A stretch of DNA of 27,996 nucleotides, taken from positions 1 to 27,996 of the IMG/VR virus record IMGVR_UViG_3300047560_000667; one strand, given 5' to 3'. Made by a program: the position numbers and the translations under genes. This document shows positions 1 through 8,003 of this stretch, one piece after another. This DNA is from a virus. Position 1 is the first letter of the stretch; each line of letters starts with the position of its first letter. The notes under the pieces were generated by a model. That model worked only from the letters and a program-made list of their open reading frames with translations, was not told the DNA's origin and did no database searches.

Positions 1-258
1 ATAAGAGTGTGCAATATACCATTACCGGACCTGATAAAAATAGATGTACAAGGTGCGGAACTTGATGTTCTTATGGGAGCAACCAAAACTCTAGAAAGCT
101 GCAAAGACCTTCTCATAGATTTACAGGATATCGAATATAATATTGGTGGGCCACTCAAAAATCAGGTCATACTGTATCTCACCAATCTAGGTTTTAAGCT
201 GGTCAGCAACTATACCTCAACTGGTATAGACGGTTATCACCACTTCCAGAAAACATAA
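1..258 (+). CDS. FkbM-type methyltransferase, C-terminal part (5' truncated)
   Basis: The reading frame is already open at base 1 and stops with TAA at 256-258, so only the last ~85 residues are present. The piece LIKIDVQGAELDVLMGA is the signature of the FkbM family (Methyltransf_21): the acidic IDVxGxE segment follows the SAM-binding core and helps bind SAM. FkbM enzymes O-methylate sugars or other small acceptors; in phages they often sit near glycan or tail-decoration genes. The protein probably ends in its normal C-terminus (HHFQKT). The family call is firm from the motif; the acceptor cannot be told. Confidence 0.8.
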   Translation: MRVCNIPLPDLIKIDVQGAELDVLMGATKTLESCKDLLIDLQDIEYNIGGPLKNQVILYLTNLGFKLVSNYTSTGIDGYHHFQKT

Positions 259-261
259 ATA
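254..261 (+). promoter_or_regulatory. Late-promoter-like element CATAAATA
   Basis: The octamer CATAAATA overlaps the stop codon of the methyltransferase gene and lies 60 bases before the next start. It matches seven of eight bases of the T4 late promoter TATAAATA and is one of five similar elements in intergenic gaps of this window. Inference by similarity and position only. Confidence 0.35.
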
Positions 262-321
262 TGATTATATGCTGGCCTACACAGCTTGTATATCATAGTG
301 TCAAGGGTGTGTCAATAACAA

Positions 322-1365
322 ATGTCAAAAATCGTCTTAAAAAGAAAAGAAATTAATGAAGACGGTGCTGGAGCACCAGCAAATTCTGCGGGTGGTGGAG
401 GTGTAGCCTCAATAGGCATAAACCCTGCTGGTAAGCCAGCTAATTGGGGTGAACCTGGTATATCTAAAGGCAAGAAAAAGACTAATGTATTGAGACGCAA
501 ACCGCCTCAGGCCCTGCAAGAGTCCAAGAATGGTACGTTTGCGGGCCATACCACATTCATAGTACCATCAAATGTTTTCCATAAAGCTAGACTGGAAAAG
601 AAAAAAGGAAAACATTGGCGCACCTATATTGGTGAAGATGAGCATGGTGTGGCCATCCGCGACTATGATCGTAAGCACAAGGGTAAGAAGCCAATCATAC
701 TTCAGGATGAAAGCACTGGTGCTATGTGCTATGCTAAGTATGGTAAAAAAGAACCACCTAAGAATTTGCAAGAAGCCCCTTTGATCAAAGACATTAAAAA
801 GGGTGAAAAGTTTAACTATGCAACAGGAACAAAAGTTTCCGATGAAACCATGAAAAGAATGACTCATCAACATGTTGGTAGCATAGGCGACCATGATATT
901 CATTATATGCCACATACTCACAGATACCAAGTAAGACACCGCAAAACTGGTAAAGTAGATGCTGTCATTCAAGGTAAAACTGATGAACATGCTGACGCAC
1001 CAAAGAGTTTCAAGAAAACAAAATCATTCGAAGTCCATACGACAGATTCTACGGGTAAAGGACCAAAGATGCACAAGGTCTACCGTAAGATACTACAGTC
1101 TGGTCATGCCACATCTCTCGTAGGTTCATCACACTCGGAAGGCGGCCAGAAGCTATGGCAAAGACTGTCGAGCGAACGTGGTGTATCCGTTCACGGCTGG
1201 CATAGAGGTAAACCTGTAAACATAGACCCTAAAGATCCAGAAGAGACACATGTATCGACAGACGAAGCTGAAAAAGGCCATCTCAAAGGCAAAAAAGATC
1301 CTGTCGGTAAAGCAATTTATAAAATGAAATTGGTTGCATCATTACATAAAAGAAAGACGGTATAA
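322..1365 (+). CDS. Basic phage protein of unknown function (347 aa)
   Basis: No enzyme motif is recognised. The first ~60 residues contain a low-complexity stretch (PANSAGGGGVASIGI) followed by NPAGKP; similar Ala/Gly 'NxAGGG..A.IG' stretches occur near the N-terminus of uncharacterised proteins of T4-like phages, which I recall but cannot verify here. The rest is very rich in Lys, His and Gly with many GK and KKGK runs, so the protein is strongly basic. There is no signal peptide or membrane segment. The ribosome site is weak (AAGGGTG about 14 bases upstream). The stop overlaps the endolysin start (TAATG). Its place before the lysis cassette suggests late expression, possibly as a virion-associated protein. 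Confidence 0.75.
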   Translation: MSKIVLKRKEINEDGAGAPANSAGGGGVASIGINPAGKPANWGEPGISKGKKKTNVLRRKPPQALQESKNGTFAGHTTFIVPSNVFHKARLEKKKGKHWRTYIGEDEHGVAIRDYDRKHKGKKPIILQDESTGAMCYAKYGKKEPPKNLQEAPLIKDIKKGEKFNYATGTKVSDETMKRMTHQHVGSIGDHDIHYMPHTHRYQVRHRKTGKVDAVIQGKTDEHADAPKSFKKTKSFEVHTTDSTGKGPKMHKVYRKILQSGHATSLVGSSHSEGGQKLWQRLSSERGVSVHGWHRGKPVNIDPKDPEETHVSTDEAEKGHLKGKKDPVGKAIYKMKLVASLHKRKTV

Positions 1366-1985
1366 TGGCGTTAGTAACATTTGATCAGTTGAATGAGTTC
1401 TTTGAAGATACAGATGAGGATATCGTTCAAAAATATGTAGATCCACTGAATGAAGTATTAGAGTTCTACGAAATAAACAATCCTAAACGCATCTCAATGT
1501 TCCTCGCGCAGGTAGGTCATGAGAGTGGTGGTCTAAGAACAATCAAAGAAAATCTTAACTATTCAGCCGATAGACTGAAAGTTATTTTTCCTAAGTATTT
1601 CCGTGGTGTTGATCCAGCACCATACGCTCGCAATCCACAGAAGATTGCCAATAAAGTATATGCTGGCCGAATGGGTAACGGTGACGAAGCCTCAGGTGAT
1701 GGCTATCGTTATTGTGGTCGCGGTCTTATTCAGCTAACAGGTAAATCTAATTATCAGGCTTTTGCCTCTGATATGGAAATGCCACTAGAAGAGGCAACAG
1801 AATGGCTATCAACAGAACAGGGTGCAACCTGGTCGGCTGGCTGGTTCTGGGATTCAAGAGAATTAAATGATTGGGCAGATAAAGGTGATGTACTTACCGT
1901 AACAAAGAAGATTAACGGTGGTACAATCGGTCTAGAAGATCGCAAAGCGCATTATGCAGCAGCCTTAGAAATCTTTGGAGGTTAA
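1365..1985 (+). CDS. Endolysin, chitinase-like (glycoside hydrolase 19 type)
   Basis: This 206-residue protein is a lysozyme-like glycosidase of the GH19/chitinase-class fold used by many phages of Gram-negative hosts to cut the peptidoglycan glycan strands. The catalytic Glu is expected at E53 in AQVGHESGGL, and the substrate-binding signature YCGRGLIQLTGKSNY lies at about 116-130. Further conserved GH19 features are the NLNYSA segment (~64-69) and the C-terminal KINGG. There is no signal peptide, so it needs the holin encoded immediately downstream to reach the murein. It starts at the TAATG overlap with the previous gene and opens a lysis cassette of endolysin, holin, i-spanin and o-spanin. 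Confidence 0.92.
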   Translation: MALVTFDQLNEFFEDTDEDIVQKYVDPLNEVLEFYEINNPKRISMFLAQVGHESGGLRTIKENLNYSADRLKVIFPKYFRGVDPAPYARNPQKIANKVYAGRMGNGDEASGDGYRYCGRGLIQLTGKSNYQAFASDMEMPLEEATEWLSTEQGATWSAGWFWDSRELNDWADKGDVLTVTKKINGGTIGLEDRKAHYAAALEIFGG

Positions 1986-1987
1986 TA

Positions 1988-2476
1988 ATGCCAAAATTCG
2001 GTTTACCAGATGAAGAACCAGTAGCAGCAAAACCTGCTATGGATATGATACCAGCTGCTACGAAGGGTGCAGCCGCTTCTATTCCAACCTCATATGTTGA
2101 TAATATGCCAGCATATCGTTCACCTATGAGTTCGCCAGCACCACAGGTTCAACAACTATCAGAAGCAGCTCAACTAGCCAAAATTGAGCTAGAAAAGAAA
2201 CAATGGGAAGCCGAACAGGCTAAACAGAACGAAGACTGGATGGTTAAGAAGTGGCGACCTGCTATGGGTTGGTGCTACATGGTCATCTGTGTTCTTGATA
2301 TGGCTATCTTCCCTGTTCTATGGGCTATTGCACAGACTATGGCTAAACAACCACTCACACAATGGAATCCACTGACACTACAGGGTGCTGGTTTATTCCA
2401 TCTTGCAATGGGTGCTGTTCTTGGTATTGCTGCTTGGTCTAGAGGCCAAGAAAAGATACAAGGTGTTACAAAATGA
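1988..2476 (+). CDS. Holin (two C-terminal membrane segments)
   Basis: The first ~70 residues are polar and Ala/Pro-rich; residues ~70-92 form a charged helix. Two hydrophobic segments follow: one around MGWCYMVICVLDMAIFPVLW and one around GAGLFHLAMGAVLGIAAW. The combination KWRPAMGW ... WNPLTLQGAGLFHLAMGAVLG ... RGQEK closely resembles holins of T4-like marine and rhizobial phages (GTA_holin_3TM-like). Holins open the inner membrane to release endolysin. A strong GGAGG site lies 7 bases before the ATG, directly after the endolysin stop, and the stop overlaps the next start (ATGA). Confidence 0.82.
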   Translation: MPKFGLPDEEPVAAKPAMDMIPAATKGAAASIPTSYVDNMPAYRSPMSSPAPQVQQLSEAAQLAKIELEKKQWEAEQAKQNEDWMVKKWRPAMGWCYMVICVLDMAIFPVLWAIAQTMAKQPLTQWNPLTLQGAGLFHLAMGAVLGIAAWSRGQEKIQGVTK

Positions 2477-2943
2477 AAATAAAGCTTATCATCGCAATCA
2501 TTGTTGTTTCTACGATGACAACAGGTTATTTCTATATACAAGCTCTGAGCGGTCAGCTAGAGGCTGCTCAGGCCATGCAAGAAAAAATGGAAGATGTTAT
2601 CAAGCAACAAGAAGTCGTGATGGAAAAGCAAAAAGAAGATATGAAGAAGATGCAAGAGGTGAATAAAGAAATCTCTGAGAAGGTAAACAGGGCTCAGTCA
2701 GAAGTAAATGAACTAAATAAAAAGTTCGCTAATCGTGACCTTGCTGCTATTGCTTCTGCTAATCCTACTGAAACTGAAAAGCGCGTCAATAGAGGAACTA
2801 AAGATGCGCTTCGTTGTAATGAGATTGTTACTGGTGCACCTTTGACAGCCGAAGAAAAATCTGGTACCATCAAAAATGGTATATGCAATAGTTATATTCA
2901 GGATTTAATTGCAAAGGATAAAGCTAATGTTGTATCAAAATAA
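2473..2943 (+). CDS. Putative i-spanin (Rz-like)
   Basis: This 156-residue protein has one N-terminal membrane segment (about residues 4-25), then a long heptad-rich coiled coil with many Gln, Glu, Lys and Met (about 28-90), and a C-terminal part with two Cys (in LRCNEIV and GICNSY). That is the layout of Rz-type inner-membrane spanin subunits, which span the periplasm and with the outer-membrane partner fuse the two membranes in the last step of lysis. Position after holin and overlap with a lipoprotein gene (17 bases, different frame) support it. Spanins diverge quickly, so the call rests on architecture and context. Confidence 0.75.
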   Translation: MKIKLIIAIIVVSTMTTGYFYIQALSGQLEAAQAMQEKMEDVIKQQEVVMEKQKEDMKKMQEVNKEISEKVNRAQSEVNELNKKFANRDLAAIASANPTETEKRVNRGTKDALRCNEIVTGAPLTAEEKSGTIKNGICNSYIQDLIAKDKANVVSK

Positions 2944-3298
2944 AATTTTATACATTGCAGCATTAGCCTTTCTTCTTTCTGGTTGTGCGTCTAAACCAAA
3001 AGTATTCGACAAACCTGTCCTAGTTGATCGTGCTGAATTGGTTGTACCACAGTCTCAACCAGCTAGCCAAACATCTGTCGAATGGGTTATACTTACACCT
3101 AGCAATGTTGAAGCCAAGATGTTAGAATTGCAAGGTAAAGGTAATGTTTCATACTTCGCTCTTACGCCACAAGGCTATCAAAATCTTAGTATGAATGTAG
3201 CCGAGCTAAGAAGATATATTGAACAACAAAATGCTGTGATTGCTGCTTATCAAAAATATTATAAGAATGATAACAACAATCAACCAGCGAAGAAATAA
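2927..3298 (+). CDS. Putative o-spanin lipoprotein (Rz1-like)
   Basis: This 123-residue protein begins with a lipoprotein signal: Lys near the N-terminus, a hydrophobic core and the lipobox LLSGC with Cys20 as the lipidated residue. The mature protein should be held in the outer membrane. The start chosen is ATG 2927, with AAAGGA about 8 bases upstream; an in-frame TTG 18 bases earlier would spoil the signal peptide. The gene starts inside the end of the i-spanin gene in another frame, as usual for Rz/Rz1 pairs, though at 123 residues it is longer than classical Rz1. The C-terminus is rich in Gln and Asn with a helical segment. Confidence 0.75.
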   Translation: MLYQNKILYIAALAFLLSGCASKPKVFDKPVLVDRAELVVPQSQPASQTSVEWVILTPSNVEAKMLELQGKGNVSYFALTPQGYQNLSMNVAELRRYIEQQNAVIAAYQKYYKNDNNNQPAKK

Positions 3299-3783
3299 TG
3301 GCCGACAATCAAGACAATCGAATAGAAATTGAACTGCTCAAAAAGGATGTGAACATCATCACAAACCTTTGCGAGAAATTTGATACGACTATAGACAAGA
3401 TGCAGGAGATTGCATCTAATCTTTCTAGAATGGTATCTCTACAAGAACAGAGAATTGAAACACAAGAAAAAGTTACAAAAGAGGTTCAAAACGTCCTAGA
3501 GATGAGAAGACAAGAACACATCGAAGACATAAAAGACCTACACTCTCGCATCACAACCGTAAACCGTGAGCTATCTTCAAAGATAGAACAGAGCGAAAAT
3601 AAAATTTTAGCCGAGTTGCATTGTCTAAAAACCGAGCTAATAAAAGAAAAGAAAACATTTGGTCAAAGGCTGAGTGAGATTGAAGCATGGAAATATACCA
3701 TGGTTGGCGCTTTAATGGTTGTCACATGGATTTTGGCCAAAATAGATTTCAACACACTAATTAAAATTCTTTTCACACGTTGA
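3298..3783 (+). CDS. Coiled-coil protein with C-terminal membrane anchor
   Basis: No family recognised. The 161 residues are almost entirely a long amphipathic coiled coil (about 5-130), followed by a single hydrophobic segment around YTMVGALMVVTWILA and a short basic tail (LFTR), i.e. a tail-anchored protein with its bulk in the cytoplasm or periplasm. It overlaps the o-spanin gene by the TAATG junction, so it is probably co-transcribed with the lysis genes. It could be a lysis accessory protein (antiholin or second holin-like factor) or an exclusion protein; the sequence does not decide. A promoter for the next gene starts at its stop codon. Confidence 0.7.
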   Translation: MADNQDNRIEIELLKKDVNIITNLCEKFDTTIDKMQEIASNLSRMVSLQEQRIETQEKVTKEVQNVLEMRRQEHIEDIKDLHSRITTVNRELSSKIEQSENKILAELHCLKTELIKEKKTFGQRLSEIEAWKYTMVGALMVVTWILAKIDFNTLIKILFTR

Positions 3784-3808
3784 TTTCCAATAAAATCTAG
3801 TCTATAAT
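3780..3808 (+). promoter_or_regulatory. Sigma70-like promoter before primase
   Basis: TTGATT (3780-3785) and a perfect TATAAT (3803-3808) are separated by 17 bases. The -35 box overlaps the stop codon of the upstream gene, and the primase ATG is 27 bases past the -10 box. This is a near-consensus host-type promoter, so the primase-thyX-nrdJ block is probably read early by host RNA polymerase. Confidence 0.75.
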
Positions 3809-3834
3809 GTATCCTCTTGAAGGATTGGAAAGTC

Positions 3835-4842
3835 ATGTCTCTTTACGTCGATAAACAATTTATTATTCCTATTTCTACTAGACTTGAAAAGTTTAAGCAG
3901 AAAAGCGAATATCTATGGAATTTCCGTTGCCCTATTTGTGGTGATTCCTCAAAGAACAAATTCAAGACGCGAGGTTATGTTTATCGTCAGAAAGATGGTC
4001 TGTTCTTCATGTGTCATAACTGTGGTACTAGCACATCTTTCGGTAATTTTATCAAGATGATTGATCGTTCGATATACTCGCAATATCAAATGGAAAAGTT
4101 TAAGACGCAAAGCCATAATAATGTGCCTAAGCCTGACTTTTCTATTGCTTCTGGCCTACCTGTCTTTGAGAAAAAGATTAATCTTCCTTCAATCGATAGT
4201 TTACCTAATACACATGCGGCTCGTGGGTATGTGAAAGATCGCCGCATACCAAAAGATAAATGGTCGTCACTATACTATGCAGAAGATTTTGAAGCCTTTG
4301 TGAAAGAAATCTTACCTGATTATGACAAAACTCTTTATGCTGAACCCCGTCTTGTGATACCGTTCTATGATGAAAAAAATATTTTGTTGGGCTTTCAAGG
4401 AAGAGCGTTGGTGAACTCTAAGGTCAAATATATAACCATAAAGCTCTCTGACGACAACCTCAAGGTCTTCGGTCTTAACACGATAGACAAAAACAAAAAA
4501 GTATATGTCGTAGAGGGCCCTATAGATTCACTTTTTTTAGAAAACGCCATTGCAATGATGGACGCATCGTTGTATAATGCAATTTCGTCTGTAGGTAATT
4601 TGGACTATACGTTCATTTATGATAATGAGCCGAGAAACAGGGATGTTGTTAAGCATATGGAAAAGACAATTAGTCTTGGCAAAGACATTTGTATTTGGCC
4701 TGCTTTTCTTAATGACTATAAAGACATAAATGAGATGATACTTCGTGGTCAATCGCAAGCTTCGGTCCAGTCTATTATAGATAGTAATACGCACAAAGGT
4801 CTTAAAGCGAGACTTGAGTTCTCAAATTGGAGAAAAATCTAA
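3835..4842 (+). CDS. DNA primase (T4 gp61-like)
   Basis: This 335-residue protein has an N-terminal zinc-binding module: C32-x2-C35 (CPICGDSSKNK) and C60-x2-C63 (CHNCG), about the spacing of gp61/DnaG-type zinc ribbons. A toprim-like region follows with VVEGPIDSLF at about residues 224-233 and later YDNEPRNRD and KDINEM, which fit the acidic metal-binding positions of T4-family primases. The product makes RNA primers for lagging-strand synthesis with the phage helicase. ATG 3835 is chosen because AAGGA lies 10 bases upstream and a strong promoter ends just before it; an in-frame TTG at 3817 is less likely. The stop overlaps the next ATG. Confidence 0.88.
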   Translation: MSLYVDKQFIIPISTRLEKFKQKSEYLWNFRCPICGDSSKNKFKTRGYVYRQKDGLFFMCHNCGTSTSFGNFIKMIDRSIYSQYQMEKFKTQSHNNVPKPDFSIASGLPVFEKKINLPSIDSLPNTHAARGYVKDRRIPKDKWSSLYYAEDFEAFVKEILPDYDKTLYAEPRLVIPFYDEKNILLGFQGRALVNSKVKYITIKLSDDNLKVFGLNTIDKNKKVYVVEGPIDSLFLENAIAMMDASLYNAISSVGNLDYTFIYDNEPRNRDVVKHMEKTISLGKDICIWPAFLNDYKDINEMILRGQSQASVQSIIDSNTHKGLKARLEFSNWRKI

Positions 4843-5066
4843 TGTTTATTAAACTCACAAATGCCACACAAGGCTATCTCGATTCACCTCTTTATTTTAA
4901 CGTAGATTGGATTGTCACATATTATACACAATCAACAGATGGCGGAAGCTTAACCACTCTACTCTATGGTGGACCAACAGGCATTCACTGGTATGTTGAA
5001 GAGAGCCCAGAACAAATTACAAAGTTGATTAATGATGCTAGAAGCAAGTCTTGTTCTTGTAAATAA
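4842..5066 (+). CDS. Small unknown protein (74 aa), FlbD-like layout
   Basis: The protein begins MFIKLTNA and continues with a 'NVDWIVTYY' strand, a Gly/Thr-rich hairpin and VEESPEQITKLI near the C-terminus. This strand-strand-strand-helix order is like the small FlbD-type fold and like short uncharacterised T4-like phage proteins, but no function can be assigned. It ends in CSCK. The start overlaps the primase stop (TAATG) and GGAG lies 9 bases upstream, inside the primase gene. Confidence 0.7.
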   Translation: MFIKLTNATQGYLDSPLYFNVDWIVTYYTQSTDGGSLTTLLYGGPTGIHWYVEESPEQITKLINDARSKSCSCK

Positions 5067-5082
5067 TTGAAAGGTCTTTATT

Positions 5083-5757
5083 ATGAATAATGCGAAAATT
5101 ATTGCTGTTACGCAGCCAACCATCTCTCATCCTAATATGAGAGCCATAATTTCTGTGGATGAGTTCATTGCTTATGTGGCTCGCGTATCTAATCCATCCA
5201 ATCAAAATAACACTCTAACGGCCTCAAAACTGTTAAAGTATCTCGCAAAGCATAAGCATTGGTCACCTTTCGAGATGGTCAATGTTGTTATGGAAATCAA
5301 TACAACTCGCGACATTGCGAGGCAAATTTTAAGGCATCGTTCATTCTCATTTCAAGAGTTTAGTCAGCGTTATGCTGATCCAACAAAGGATCTAGGGTTC
5401 ATTAATCGTGAAGCTCGTCTTCAAGATATGAAGAACCGTCAGAATAGTATTGAAACAGGTGATGAGAGTCTTCAACTAGAATGGCTTGGTAAGCAGTTGA
5501 TGATCCAAGCAAGAGTTGAAGAAGCATATAAGTGGGCTGTAGATAATGGTATCGCAAAAGAACAGGCTCGCGCCGTTCTACCAGAAGGCCTCACAGTTTC
5601 ACGCATGTATATGAATGGCACACTTCGCAGTTGGATCCATTATTGCCAACTTCGCATGGGCCCTGAGACACAAAAAGAACATCGTCAGGTTGCACTTGAC
5701 GCATGGAATGAAATTATCAGAGTATTTCCGTCACTCGAAGACGCACTAGAAAATTAA
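5083..5757 (+). CDS. thyX: Flavin-dependent thymidylate synthase
   Basis: This 224-residue protein carries the ThyX signature RHRxxSxxEFSxR at residues 84-96 (RHRSFSFQEFSQR), which binds FAD and dUMP. Other conserved parts are VARVSNP (~32-38), HKHWSPFE (57-64) and the C-terminal LPEGLTVSRMYMNGTLRSW with the catalytic-site Arg. ThyX makes dTMP from dUMP with methylene-tetrahydrofolate and reduced FAD, as a homotetramer. Together with NrdJ directly downstream it supplies dNTPs for phage replication. Length is typical of the family. Confidence 0.97.
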   Translation: MNNAKIIAVTQPTISHPNMRAIISVDEFIAYVARVSNPSNQNNTLTASKLLKYLAKHKHWSPFEMVNVVMEINTTRDIARQILRHRSFSFQEFSQRYADPTKDLGFINREARLQDMKNRQNSIETGDESLQLEWLGKQLMIQARVEEAYKWAVDNGIAKEQARAVLPEGLTVSRMYMNGTLRSWIHYCQLRMGPETQKEHRQVALDAWNEIIRVFPSLEDALEN

Positions 5758-5775
5758 GTTTAGGAGTCAACAACA

Positions 5776-7692
5776 ATGAACAACAATTATCTTCCAACCC
5801 TTTATCAGCAGTTCATTCACAAGTCACGATATGCACGTTGGCTCTGGGACGAAAATCGTCGTGAAAACTGGGATGAAACTGTAGCACGTTATTTCAACTT
5901 CTTTGAAGATCATCTTAAAGAAAAAGAGAACTTCATTCTAGATGAAAAGGTGCGTAATGAATTGGAAGAGGCTGTTCTTTCACTTAAGGTTATGCCATCT
6001 ATGCGTTGCATGATGACGGCTGGCGAAGCATTGAAGCGCGAGAATGTCGCTGGCTATAATTGCTCATATGTAGCTGTAGATAACATTCGTTCATTCGATG
6101 AGATTCTTTATATTCTTATGAATGGCACTGGCGTTGGTTTCTCGGTCGAGTCTAAGTTTACTGAACAGTTGCCCGTAGTATCAGAAGACTTTCATGATTC
6201 AGACACCACAATCGCCGTCGCTGACTCGAAACTCGGTTGGGCGAAGGCTCTTAAAGAACTCATTGGTATGTTGTATGTCGGTCAGGTCCCCAAGTGGGAC
6301 CTTTCTAAGGTTAGGCCAGCAGGTGCACCATTGAAGACTTTCGGTGGTCGTGCATCTGGTCCTGCACCTCTCGAATCACTATTCAAGTTTTGTGTTTCCA
6401 CTTTCAAGAAGGCTACGGGCCGCCGCTTGACTACTATGGAGTGCCATGACATTGTTTGTAAGATCGCTGAAATTGTCGTTGTCGGCGGTGTTCGCCGTTC
6501 TGCTCTTATTAGTTTATCCGATCTTTCTGATGACCGTATGCGTGTGGCTAAGTCTGGTGAATGGTGGAAGGACAATATTCAAAGGGCGCTAGCCAACAAC
6601 TCTTATGTTGCTAAGGGTAATGTTGACGTTGGTATCTTCATGAAAGAATGGCTCTCACTCTATGAGTCACATTCTGGTGAGCGTGGTATCTTCTCGCGTG
6701 AAGCATCTAAGAAGCAGGCCGAGAAGTTTGGTCGTCGTGATCCTAATTATGACTTCGGCACGAACCCATGTTCCGAAATTATCCTTCGCAGCAGAGAATT
6801 TTGTAATCTAACTGAGGTTGTTGTTCGTGGAGATGATACCCTCGAAACATTAAAAGAAAAGGTTCGTCATGCTACTATTCTTGGAGTATTTCAATCAACT
6901 CTCACAAATTTCAGATACCTATCAAAGAAGTGGAGGGAAAACTGTGAAGAAGAACGACTGCTTGGCGTCTCACTTACTGGAATTATGGACAATGAGTTTA
7001 CGAACGGTAAGAAGGGTGATCTTCAGACGCTCTTGAACACACTTCGCTTTGTTGCTCAGTCTACTGCAAAAGAATGGTCACAACTGATTGGTGTTCCAAT
7101 GCCGGCGGCTATCACTTGTGTTAAGCCATCAGGTACAGTTTCTCAGCTAGTTGATGCGGCCTCTGGTATTCATACCCGCCACTCACCTTACTATGTTCGT
7201 ACGGTTCGTGCTGATAAGAAGGATCCTCTCGCCAAGATGATGGTTGAGATGGGCTTTCCTGTTGAAGATGATGTCACAAAGCCAGATCATACACATGTAT
7301 TCTCATTCCCTATCAAGGCTCCAGAGAACGCTATATATCGTAAGGACATGACTGCTATTGAACAGTTAGAATTGTGGCTTACCTATCAGCGTCATTGGTG
7401 TGAACACAAGCCCTCTATCACCGTTTCTGTTAAGGAGCAGGAATGGCCAGAAGTTGGTGCATGGGTTTGGAAGCATTTTGATGAAATGAGTGGTGTTTCA
7501 TTCTTACCATTCTCTGACCATGTGTATGCTCAGGCGCCTTATCAGGATTGCACAAGAGAAGACTATGAAGCTCTTGCTGCTAAGATGCCTAAGAATGTTG
7601 ACTGGGTTAAGTTGGCTGAATACGAAAAGCAGGACATGACCACTGGTTCACAGGAATTGGCCTGTGTCGCCGGTGCCTGTGAAATCGTATAA
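5776..7692 (+). CDS. nrdJ: Adenosylcobalamin-dependent ribonucleotide reductase (class II)
   Basis: This 638-residue enzyme reduces ribonucleotides to deoxyribonucleotides using adenosylcobalamin. Residues match the monomeric Lactobacillus-type RTPR: C96 in AGYNCSYVA (redox pair), N330-C332-E334 in GTNPCSEI (thiyl radical and catalytic acid/base), C343 in FCNLTE (11 residues after C332, as in RTPR), and a C-terminal relay pair C630-x4-C635 (ACVAGAC). KPSGTVSQL and ASGIHTRHS are also typical. It is shorter than RTPR (~739 aa), mostly in loops and allosteric parts. AGGAG lies 9 bases before the ATG. No small subunit is needed, which fits its lone gene beside thyX. Its electron donor may be the glutaredoxin at 12759. 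Confidence 0.95.
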   Translation: MNNNYLPTLYQQFIHKSRYARWLWDENRRENWDETVARYFNFFEDHLKEKENFILDEKVRNELEEAVLSLKVMPSMRCMMTAGEALKRENVAGYNCSYVAVDNIRSFDEILYILMNGTGVGFSVESKFTEQLPVVSEDFHDSDTTIAVADSKLGWAKALKELIGMLYVGQVPKWDLSKVRPAGAPLKTFGGRASGPAPLESLFKFCVSTFKKATGRRLTTMECHDIVCKIAEIVVVGGVRRSALISLSDLSDDRMRVAKSGEWWKDNIQRALANNSYVAKGNVDVGIFMKEWLSLYESHSGERGIFSREASKKQAEKFGRRDPNYDFGTNPCSEIILRSREFCNLTEVVVRGDDTLETLKEKVRHATILGVFQSTLTNFRYLSKKWRENCEEERLLGVSLTGIMDNEFTNGKKGDLQTLLNTLRFVAQSTAKEWSQLIGVPMPAAITCVKPSGTVSQLVDAASGIHTRHSPYYVRTVRADKKDPLAKMMVEMGFPVEDDVTKPDHTHVFSFPIKAPENAIYRKDMTAIEQLELWLTYQRHWCEHKPSITVSVKEQEWPEVGAWVWKHFDEMSGVSFLPFSDHVYAQAPYQDCTREDYEALAAKMPKNVDWVKLAEYEKQDMTTGSQELACVAGACEIV

Positions 7693-7702
7693 GGGTCAAT
7701 AA

Positions 7703-7858
7703 ATGTCTAGAGAAGTAAACAAAATTATATGCAGAGATTGTGAAAGTGAATATAAGTTGATGTATGATCTAGACGACACATCGGGGCATCCAAAGTTTTG
7801 CCCCTTTTGTGCCGCCGAGGTCTATGATGAGGATGATGAAGAAGAGCAAGAAGAATGA
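7703..7858 (+). CDS. Small zinc-ribbon protein (51 aa)
   Basis: The 51 residues contain two CxxC knuckles, C10-x2-C13 (ICRDC) and C33-x2-C36 (FCPFCAAE), about 20 residues apart, as in a single zinc ribbon. The C-terminus is a run of Asp and Glu (DEDDEEEQEE). The gene lies 10 bases after nrdJ, with AAGGGT before the ATG, and overlaps the next gene by ATGA. Function unknown; small zinc ribbons of this sort are common in large phages and may bind nucleic acid or protein. Confidence 0.7.
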   Translation: MSREVNKIICRDCESEYKLMYDLDDTSGHPKFCPFCAAEVYDEDDEEEQEE

Positions 7859-7974
7859 AACATATAGATGCCATCTTATATCTTAGTGCAGTTATAATTT
7901 ACAGCACTTTGCTATTTGGTGGCCTCTCATACGGATTTGTTCAGATGCACCACACATACTATTCCAAGAAGTAA
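7855..7974 (+). CDS. Small membrane protein (39 aa)
   Basis: It has one hydrophobic segment (about residues 6-29, ILYLSAVIIYSTLLFGG) and a short polar C-terminus with His, Tyr and Lys. It starts on the ATGA overlap with the zinc-ribbon gene. Function is not recognised. Coding potential is supported by the overlap and the clear membrane-protein composition. Confidence 0.5.
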   Translation: MKHIDAILYLSAVIIYSTLLFGGLSYGFVQMHHTYYSKK

Positions 7975-8003
7975 CATACATACCTCTTGACAGGGGGTAT
8001 ATT

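Noticed and set aside
7989-8003. TTGACA at about 7988 followed by TATATT as a promoter
   Set aside because: Only about five bases separate the two boxes, far from the 16-18 needed; the GGGGG is better read as a ribosome site.
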